From positions 1-22,194 of the forward strand of contig CAZKEV010000035.1 in assembly GCA_964551875.1 (NCBI GenBank): a DNA stretch of 22,194 bases, read 5' to 3'. The stretch is from JACTUA01 sp964551875. GTDB taxonomy: Archaea > Halobacteriota > Methanomicrobia > Methanomicrobiales > JACTUA01. Positions 13,373-19,381 of the stretch are shown here, piece after piece. A program made the position numbers and the translations under genes. Every line of letters starts with the position of its first letter. The first letter of the stretch is position 1. The notes beneath the pieces were generated by a model, which did no database searches, was not told the DNA's origin, and saw only the letters and a list, made by a program, of their open reading frames with translations.

Positions 13373-14848
13373 ATGGCCGGTACTGGCGTGGACAGGGCGA
13401 AAAAGAAGGTCAAATACCTGATATTCGGGTGCGGGAGCACCGGCTACAATGTGGTGGAGGCACTCCTCAGGGAGACCCCGGATATCCTCATCATCGACCG
13501 GGACGAGAAACGGGTCGAGGACCTGCGGGTCCAGAAGTTCAATGCCATTGTTCGGGATCTCACGAGCCCCGGTCTCATCTCCGGGCTCCCCCAGCCCGAT
13601 GTCGCCTTTGTCCTCTCCAATGACAAGGATGCCAACCTCACCGCCGTCCGCACCATCAGGTCTGCATACCCGAAGGCGCATGTCATCGCGAGGGCCACGG
13701 ACCCGGTCTCCATCGGGATGCTCCAGGAGGCGGGAGGGGACCTCGTCATCTACCCCCAGGAGGTGGTGGCGCAGGAGGTCGAGGCCCACTTAAAGAGGCT
13801 CCACTCGTCCCGGCTGGCACGGAGGCTCTATGAGCTCATCGCCGGCTGGGAGGGAACCCTCGGGATCGTCACCCACACGAACCCCGACCCCGACTCCATC
13901 TCGAGCGCCATGGCCCTCGTTACCATCGCTTCCGAGGCGAACCCGAAGAACCTCACCTGCCGGATCCTCTACGGCGGGAACATCGGCCACCAGGAGAACC
14001 GTGCCTTCGTGAACCTGCTCGATATCAACATGGAGCGGATCACCCCCCAGGTCCTGAAGGAGTGCGACTACCTGGCCCTCGTGGACTCCCTGGCCCCGGG
14101 GATGAACAACGACCTCTCGAAGAAGACCCAGGTGAACATCGTCATCGACCACCACACGAACGGCGAGATCCCGGAGGTGAAGGGGGACTTCGTGGACATC
14201 CGCTCGGGGATCGGGGCCACCGCCTCCATGATGGCCCAGTACCTCAAGGAGCTCGGGATCGTGGTGAACAAGAAGGTGGCGACCGCCCTTCTCTACGGCA
14301 TCCAGGCGGACACCCGTTATTTCCGTCGGAACGTAACCCCGGCCGACTTCATCTATGCCGCCTTCCTCCTCCCCTTCACCGATCTTGAGCTCCTGGAGAA
14401 GATCACCTCCCCGGCCATCTCCCAGGAGACTCTCGATGTCCTGGGGGCTGCCATCCGGAACCGGAAGATCCGGAGCGGGTACCTCTTCTCCAATGTGGGG
14501 TACGTCAGGAACCGGGATGCCCTGCCCCAGGCGGCCGACCTCCTGATCAACCTGGAAGGGGTGAACACGGCCCTCGCCATCGGCATAGGGGACAGCGCCA
14601 TCTACATCTCTGCACGGAACAAGGATATCCGCCTGCACATCGGGAACGTCCTCGCCGAGGCCTTCGGGGATATCGGGGAGGCCGGAGGGCATCCCAACAT
14701 GGCGGCGGCAACCATCCCCCTCACCTACTTCTCCCTCGTGAAGACCAAGGACGACCTCCTCGCCCTGGTGCTCGAACCCGTCATGCGCAAGTTCATGCGG
14801 GTCGTGGGCCTCGAGAAGGAAGAGTCCCATGAGATTTTCGAGATTTGA
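13373..14848 (+). CDS. TrkA-N domain / DHH-DHHA1 phosphoesterase fusion
   Basis: 491 residues. The N-terminal Rossmann domain (about 12-140) has GCGSTG at 19-24 and acidic IDRDEKR after strand 2, as in NAD(H)-binding RCK/TrkA-N domains of potassium channel regulators. The rest is a DHH phosphoesterase: HTNPDPDSI at 168-176, D238 in LVDSL, DHH at 259-261, QADT at 311-314, then DHHA1 with GGHPNMAAATI near the C-terminus. DHH/DHHA1 enzymes hydrolyse short oligoribonucleotides, pAp or cyclic dinucleotides using Mn. Pairing with a potassium-regulator domain makes a c-di-AMP or pApA phosphodiesterase an attractive inference, but substrate specificity cannot be read. ATG 13373 was chosen over an in-frame GTG at 13355 because of the TATA-like box spacing. 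It is the first gene of a run with mptE and the radical SAM gene. Confidence 0.9.
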   Translation: MAGTGVDRAKKKVKYLIFGCGSTGYNVVEALLRETPDILIIDRDEKRVEDLRVQKFNAIVRDLTSPGLISGLPQPDVAFVLSNDKDANLTAVRTIRSAYPKAHVIARATDPVSIGMLQEAGGDLVIYPQEVVAQEVEAHLKRLHSSRLARRLYELIAGWEGTLGIVTHTNPDPDSISSAMALVTIASEANPKNLTCRILYGGNIGHQENRAFVNLLDINMERITPQVLKECDYLALVDSLAPGMNNDLSKKTQVNIVIDHHTNGEIPEVKGDFVDIRSGIGATASMMAQYLKELGIVVNKKVATALLYGIQADTRYFRRNVTPADFIYAAFLLPFTDLELLEKITSPAISQETLDVLGAAIRNRKIRSGYLFSNVGYVRNRDALPQAADLLINLEGVNTALAIGIGDSAIYISARNKDIRLHIGNVLAEAFGDIGEAGGHPNMAAATIPLTYFSLVKTKDDLLALVLEPVMRKFMRVVGLEKEESHEIFEI

Positions 14849-14860
14849 TGGTATAAATCC

Positions 14861-15511
14861 ATGAAATCTCGGAAAAATGGGCTCATTTTTGCGGGGTTTG
14901 AGGACTGGGAGCCCTACTACCTCCGGATCCTCGCCCACTTCTCCTTTGACCGGGCAAGGGACGAGGAGGCTGCGGTCCTCCTCTCATCCCTCCTCACCCG
15001 GGACGACCTCCTCCTCCTGGAGGGGCGTATCCGGGGAAAGCCCGTCACGGTCTGCGGGAACGGCCCTAACCTGATGGAAGAACTGGACCGGATCAGGGGC
15101 ACCATCATCGCCGCGGATGGAGCTGCCAACCGGCTGTACGCCCGGGGGATCCGCCCCGGCGTCATCGTCACGGACCTCGACGGTGCCACGGATGCCTTCA
15201 TCGGCATGAACGAGGCGGGCACGGTCATCGTCGTCCACGCCCACGGGGACAACATGGACCTCCTCCGCCGCTGGGTTCCCCGTTTCGCCGGGCCCCTCGT
15301 CGGGACCACCCAGAGCCGGCCGTTCGACGGCATCCACAACTTCGGCGGGTTCTCGGACGGGGACAGGGCCGTCTTCCTCGCAGACGCCCTTGGCGCATCA
15401 GAGGTTGTGATCGCGGGCTTCGACCTGGACGATCCCACCGTGGGCCCGGTGAAGAGGGGAAAACTCCTCTTCGCCCGGGAGCTCCTCAGGCTCGCAGGCC
15501 ATGACCTCTGA
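14861..15511 (+). CDS. mptE: 6-hydroxymethyl-7,8-dihydropterin diphosphokinase MptE
   Basis: 216 residues matching the archaeal MptE/COG1634 (DUF115-related) family, which transfers diphosphate from ATP to 6-hydroxymethyl-7,8-dihydropterin in the tetrahydromethanopterin pathway; it is not homologous to bacterial FolK. Visible motifs are CGNGPN at 65-70, DGAANRL at 86-92, VTDLDGAT at 103-110 and HAHGDN at 126-131, whose acidic and His residues probably hold Mg-ATP. It starts 12 nt after the TrkA-N/DHH stop and its end overlaps the radical SAM start by 11 nt, so the three genes are probably one transcript. The link between a pterin enzyme and a DHH phosphoesterase may be regulatory or accidental. 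Confidence 0.88.
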   Translation: MKSRKNGLIFAGFEDWEPYYLRILAHFSFDRARDEEAAVLLSSLLTRDDLLLLEGRIRGKPVTVCGNGPNLMEELDRIRGTIIAADGAANRLYARGIRPGVIVTDLDGATDAFIGMNEAGTVIVVHAHGDNMDLLRRWVPRFAGPLVGTTQSRPFDGIHNFGGFSDGDRAVFLADALGASEVVIAGFDLDDPTVGPVKRGKLLFARELLRLAGHDL

Positions 15512-17144
15512 CGCGGTCATCCTGGACGGGTATATCGATGAGCCCGCCTGCCTGGGGGTCCCGCCGTACATCGCACCCCAGGTCCGTTCCCTCGCCGGGG
15601 TCCTCCTGAGCCGCGGGTACCGGGTTACCTATCACACCATCGACCAGCTGAGGCAGGATCCTTCTCTCCTCCTCTCACTCGACAAGGCCGGTATGGTTGT
15701 GATGGTGGCAGGAGTCACTGTGCCGGGGAAGTACCTTGCAGGAACACCTGCCACCCTCGGTGAGATCGAGCAGATCGGGTCCACGCTCCGGCACCCTGAG
15801 ACCTTTCTCGGCGGGCCGATCCTCTTCGGTTTCTCCCCCCGCGGCGGCACGAGGGCTGTGCAGAGGGAGATCCCCGGTTTCTCGGTCCTCCTGGAGGGAT
15901 CTCCGGCCGGTGCCCTGGACTCGTTCCTCTCCGGCGGAGAGCCGAGGAGTGATGGTGACTACCGCCAGATGGGGGAGTGGCTGGTTGCCGGGGCGCCCGT
16001 GATCCGCGGGCACCCGTCCTTCCCCCACCTCATGTGCGAGCTCGAGACCGCGACGGGCTGCAGCCGGTCGGTCTCGGGCGGGTGCTCCTTCTGCACCGAG
16101 CCCTTCTACGGCCCGCCCCGTTTCCGGACGGTGGAGGAGATCGTGTCAGAGGTAGCCGCCCTCTCAGCGAACGGCGCCCGCCACTTCCGCCTGGGGAGGC
16201 AGCCGGATCTCCTCACGTACGGGGTAACGGGAGGCGAGTTCCCGACGCCGGATCCCGGGTTGCTCCGCGATCTCTTCACTGGGATCCGGCGGGCTGCCCC
16301 GGACCTCCTCACCCTCCACATCGACAACGTGAACCCCGGGACCATCGCTCAGCACCAGGAGGCAAGCCGCGAGGCCCTCCGTGCCATTGTTGAGGGGCAT
16401 ACCCCGGGTGACGTGGCAGCGTTCGGGATGGAGACCGCTGACCCCGCGGTGGTGAAGGCGAACAACCTGAAGGCGACCCCTGACCAGGTGATGCAGGCCA
16501 TCCGGGTGGTGAACGAGGTGGGGGGGATGCGGAGGGAAGGGATACCGGAGCTCCTGCCAGGCCTGAACTTTGTCCTCGGCCTCGCCCGCGAGACCGAAGA
16601 GACCTTCTCCCTGAACGAAGGGTTCCTTGCGGGCATTCTCTCCGAAGGTCTCCTCGTCCGCCGGGTGAACATCCGGAGGCTCATGGCATTCCCCGGCACC
16701 CGGGCATATGAGGACAATACCCTGGGGAAGCATGACCGGCTCTTCCGCAGGTTCAAGGAGAAGGTCAGGAAGGACTTCGACCATCCCATGATCGCGAGGA
16801 TCTTTCCCCTCGGGACCATCCTCCGCCAGGTCATCGTGGAGGTGACGGGCCGAATCTCATTCGGGCGCCAGATGGGATCCTATCCCGTCCTCGTGGGGAT
16901 CCCCCTCCAGCTTCCGGTAAGGAGCATGCTCGATACCATCGTCGTGGACTGGGGGATGCGATCCCTCACCGCCCTCCCCTACCCGATCGGGGTGAACAGG
17001 CTCCCCGTCCAGGCGCTGGCCTGGCTCCCGGGGATCGGGAAGAAGAGAGCAGGGTGGATCGCTGCTGCCCGTCCCTTCGCAGACCTGGCAGCATTCAGGG
17101 AGAGCGCGGGGGAGAACCCCCTTGACGGGGCCCTCTCCTTCTAG
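15501..17144 (+). CDS. Radical SAM protein, COG1031-like, with C-terminal helix-hairpin-helix
   Basis: 547 residues. The cluster-binding cysteines are C187, C195 and C198 (GCSRSVSGGCSFC), spaced C-x7-C-x2-C rather than the classical C-x3-C-x2-C, which is characteristic of the archaeal COG1031 Fe-S oxidoreductase family. An N-terminal domain of about 180 residues precedes the barrel and looks Rossmann-like (cobalamin-domain position, but no DxHxxG motif seen). GMETADPAVVKANNLKAT is the usual barrel segment. The C-terminus has a helix-hairpin-helix, LAWLPGIGKKRAGWIAAARP, suggesting contact with nucleic acid. The substrate is unknown. ATG 15501 lies inside mptE, giving an 11-nt overlap and tight coupling. 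It converges on the site-2 protease gene, the two sharing the CTAG at 17141-17144. Confidence 0.87.
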   Translation: MTSDAVILDGYIDEPACLGVPPYIAPQVRSLAGVLLSRGYRVTYHTIDQLRQDPSLLLSLDKAGMVVMVAGVTVPGKYLAGTPATLGEIEQIGSTLRHPETFLGGPILFGFSPRGGTRAVQREIPGFSVLLEGSPAGALDSFLSGGEPRSDGDYRQMGEWLVAGAPVIRGHPSFPHLMCELETATGCSRSVSGGCSFCTEPFYGPPRFRTVEEIVSEVAALSANGARHFRLGRQPDLLTYGVTGGEFPTPDPGLLRDLFTGIRRAAPDLLTLHIDNVNPGTIAQHQEASREALRAIVEGHTPGDVAAFGMETADPAVVKANNLKATPDQVMQAIRVVNEVGGMRREGIPELLPGLNFVLGLARETEETFSLNEGFLAGILSEGLLVRRVNIRRLMAFPGTRAYEDNTLGKHDRLFRRFKEKVRKDFDHPMIARIFPLGTILRQVIVEVTGRISFGRQMGSYPVLVGIPLQLPVRSMLDTIVVDWGMRSLTALPYPIGVNRLPVQALAWLPGIGKKRAGWIAAARPFADLAAFRESAGENPLDGALSF

Positions 17145-18280
17145 GCCTCCCGAAGCTCCATCACCTTGAGGATATCGGTGCGGGTGACGATGCCGAGGAG
17201 GGTGTTCTCCGAGACGATCGGGATGCGGCCGACATTGTGCTTTGACATGAGCCGGAAGGCATCGGAGAGCATGGCGGTCGGGGCGAGGGTGATCAGGTTC
17301 CTTGCCATGATGTCCCTGACCCTCTTGGCATCCCTGTCGATCTCAGAGGTGCGGTGGACATCTTCCAGGGTGACCATGCCAACAAGCACGCCCCCCTCAA
17401 CGACGGGAAAACCAAGGTGTTTGGTGGAGTACATGAGCCGGATAACCTCGGGCACGGGCAGGTCGGGGCTGACCGTGACGAGGTTCGTGGACATCACGTC
17501 CCTCACCGCCACGTCCTTGAGGAGGACCGTGGACCGGACGGCGAAGAACTCCTGGTCTGCCCCCAGGTAGATGAATATGCCGATGATGATGAGGACGAAG
17601 TTAAGGGTGAAGAAACCGAAGATGACGAAGAAGAAGGCGAAGATCTTCCCGATGTCTGCGGCGATCTTCGTCGCCCGGGCGAGGGGGATCCGCTGGGCGA
17701 GCCATGCCCTGAGCACCCTCCCCCCGTCCATGGGAAAGGCGGGGAGGAGGTTGAAGACGAAGAGGATCAGGTTGAGGAGGGCGAGGTACCCGAAGAGGAA
17801 GATAACGACCCCGGCCACCGCATGGCTCTGGATGCCAGGTGCCACCGCGACGACAACGGCCCATGCCAAGAGACCGAGGAGGAAACTCATCAGGGGGCCG
17901 GCGAGGGCCATGGGGAGCTCGTCGCGGGGATCGGGGAGCTCCTTCTCGATCGAGGAGACCCCGCCGAGGATGAGGAGGGTGATGCTGTTGATCGTGATGC
18001 CTCTCCGGAGTGCGACGACACAATGGGCGAGCTCGTGGACAAGGACGCAGACGAAGAGGGCGAGGGAGACGATGACCCCGAGGATGTACGGGTTCCAGCC
18101 CTGGACGATCAGGCTCATGTAGGCAGGGTCCGATACCCCGAAGATATCAAAGACGAAACCGCTCGATATGGCGATATCGGTCCCGATGATCCAGGCAAAG
18201 AGGGGGATGGCGAGGAGAAAGGACCAGTGGAGGAGCACCGGAATCCCGAAGATCCTCCCGATCCTGATGGAACCGACCAT
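17141..18280 (-). CDS. Site-2 protease (M50) with two C-terminal CBS domains
   Basis: 379 residues from ATG 18280. This is a rhomboid-unrelated intramembrane zinc metalloprotease: HELAH at 82-86 in a membrane helix, AGPLMSF as the NPG-like loop element at 127-133, and MDGGRVLRAWLA with zinc ligand D185. Five or six membrane helices are evident. Two CBS domains occupy about 250-375 (VRDVMSTNLVTVSPD and VRDIMARNLITLAPT each open one), binding adenine nucleotides and probably gating protease activity by energy charge. Natural targets are membrane-bound regulators; none is evident here. An upstream TTG at 18289 is also in frame, but ATG 18280 sits 26-27 nt from the TATA core, consistent with a leaderless message. 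The gene is divergent from the PRC-barrel gene. Confidence 0.93.
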   Translation of the reverse strand: MVGSIRIGRIFGIPVLLHWSFLLAIPLFAWIIGTDIAISSGFVFDIFGVSDPAYMSLIVQGWNPYILGVIVSLALFVCVLVHELAHCVVALRRGITINSITLLILGGVSSIEKELPDPRDELPMALAGPLMSFLLGLLAWAVVVAVAPGIQSHAVAGVVIFLFGYLALLNLILFVFNLLPAFPMDGGRVLRAWLAQRIPLARATKIAADIGKIFAFFFVIFGFFTLNFVLIIIGIFIYLGADQEFFAVRSTVLLKDVAVRDVMSTNLVTVSPDLPVPEVIRLMYSTKHLGFPVVEGGVLVGMVTLEDVHRTSEIDRDAKRVRDIMARNLITLAPTAMLSDAFRLMSKHNVGRIPIVSENTLLGIVTRTDILKVMELREA

Positions 18281-18301
18281 GCGAGACAAGTATCTTTTTA
18301 A

Positions 18302-18311
18302 TGTTTAAGTA
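18302..18311. promoter_or_regulatory. Shared bidirectional TATA core (S2P / PRC-barrel)
   Basis: TGTTTAAGTA holds the near-palindrome GTTTAAGT. Its TTAA core (18305-18308) lies 26.5 nt from the A of the minus-strand ATG at 18280 and 25.5 nt from the A of the plus-strand ATG at 18332. Neither ATG has a ribosome site. A second weaker TTTTTAAT at 18295-18302 fits neither start as well. Confidence 0.55.
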
Positions 18312-18331
18312 GCTATCTTCCTCTGATACCG

Positions 18332-18583
18332 ATGATAACGCAAATAACCGAACTATTCGGGCTCTCTGTGTACACCGATAAGGCAATTTACGTGGGGGAT
18401 GTTGAGGATGTCGTGATCGATGTAGACAACAAGAAGCTCGACTCCCTTGCCATCGGGAACCTCAACCCCGAGCTGGTGGACGTCAAGGGGTTCAAGGGTG
18501 TCAAGGTCCCCTTCAGGATCATCAAGGCTATCGGCGATATTATCGTCATCCGCCACCTCGCCCAGTCCTTCAGGCAAGAATAA
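18332..18583 (+). CDS. PRC-barrel domain protein
   Basis: 83 residues forming a single PRC-barrel: MITQITELFGLSVYTDKA, then GDVEDVVIDVDNKKLDSLAI and a C-terminal VPFRIIKAIGDIIVIR strand pair. These small six-stranded barrels occur in many archaea, sometimes in several copies, and are thought to bind protein or RNA partners; related domains occur in RimM and in photosynthetic reaction centres. No catalytic residues are expected. The ATG at 18332 is 25-26 nt from the shared TATA core, so the message is probably leaderless. It is divergent from the CBS-regulated site-2 protease; a functional link between the two is suggested only by the shared promoter. Confidence 0.88.
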   Translation: MITQITELFGLSVYTDKAIYVGDVEDVVIDVDNKKLDSLAIGNLNPELVDVKGFKGVKVPFRIIKAIGDIIVIRHLAQSFRQE

Positions 18584-18649
18584 GGTATCGCCGGAAGCTG
18601 CCACGGTTCCCCCACTTTAAGGGGACCACCTCACCTATATCTGTTTTTT

Positions 18650-19381
18650 ATGGAAGAGAGAGAGATCTTCGGGAACCTCGCCATCGTCCCCCCTATCTTT
18701 GTCAGGCTCGATGGACGGTCCTTTCACAGGCTGGCGAAGAGGCTGCGCCTTTCGCGGCCTTTCGACGAGGGATTCTCCCGGGCCATGGGCAGGGTCTGCG
18801 ACGAGCTTCTCTCGGAGAGCGGGCTCTCTCCCCTCTTCGCCTTCACCTTCTCCGACGAGATCAGCCTCTACTTCCCTGACCTCCCCTTCAGGGGCCGGGT
18901 CGAGAAGATCGACTCGGTCCTGGCATCCTTCGCCGCGAGCAGCCTCACCCTCGCCCTCTCCGCGGACCAGCCCCTCGCCTTCGACGCGAGGGTGATCGTG
19001 GCCTCCCGGAGCTATGCCTCCGAGTATCTCTGCGGGAGGCAGCAGGAGGCCTGGCGGAACCACCTGAACGCCTACTGCCAGGAAGCCCTCCTCAGGGAGG
19101 GCATACGGCCGGGCGAGGTGGCCCGCCGGCTCTCGGGGATGAGGAGCGAGGATCTCCACGAGTTCATGTTCTCCCGGGGGGTGAACCTGGCAAAGACCCC
19201 GGCCTGGCAGAGGCGGGGAATCCTCGTCTACCGGAAGACAGAGGAGAGGGCCGGCTACGATCCCTGTGCCGGGGAGCCGGTCGAGACGGTCCGGAGGATC
19301 GTCACGATCGAGAGGGACCTCCCCGTCTTCTCGAGCCCTGAAGGGCGGGCATTTCTTGAAGGGATCCTAGGCAGCCCGTGA
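18650..19381 (+). CDS. thg1: Thg1-like tRNA guanylyltransferase / 3'-5' polymerase
   Basis: 243 residues, the usual length. Thg1 enzymes add nucleotides to RNA in the 3'-5' direction, either placing G-1 on tRNA-His or repairing 5'-truncated tRNAs. The catalytic carboxylates are visible: D21 in VRLDGRSF (equivalent of the first Mg ligand) and D69-E70 in FTFSDEISLYF. RNHLNAYCQEALLREG corresponds to the HxINNLYN-like finger segment, and FMFSRGVNL follows it. A TTTAAG-type box at 18616-18621 is about 30 nt from the ATG, giving a leader of a few nt. The end overlaps the oppositely oriented ileS stop region by 15 nt. Both are tRNA-related enzymes, though they are transcribed convergently. Confidence 0.93.
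   Translation: MEEREIFGNLAIVPPIFVRLDGRSFHRLAKRLRLSRPFDEGFSRAMGRVCDELLSESGLSPLFAFTFSDEISLYFPDLPFRGRVEKIDSVLASFAASSLTLALSADQPLAFDARVIVASRSYASEYLCGRQQEAWRNHLNAYCQEALLREGIRPGEVARRLSGMRSEDLHEFMFSRGVNLAKTPAWQRRGILVYRKTEERAGYDPCAGEPVETVRRIVTIERDLPVFSSPEGRAFLEGILGSP

Noticed and set aside
13239..13421. Plus-strand 60-codon frame with DFGI-x-x-TES repeats
   Set aside because: The repeats come from the DNA-level GGAATC array; the frame overlaps the DHH start out of frame and has no ribosome site.
13790..14938. 382-codon minus-strand frame across the TrkA-N/DHH gene
   Set aside because: Repetitive V/H/D/G composition with no motif. The plus-strand frame carries all DHH motifs.
17354..18301. 315-codon plus-strand frame across the site-2 protease gene
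   Set aside because: The minus strand encodes HELAH, MDGG and CBS motifs; the plus-strand product is a low-complexity acidic artefact.
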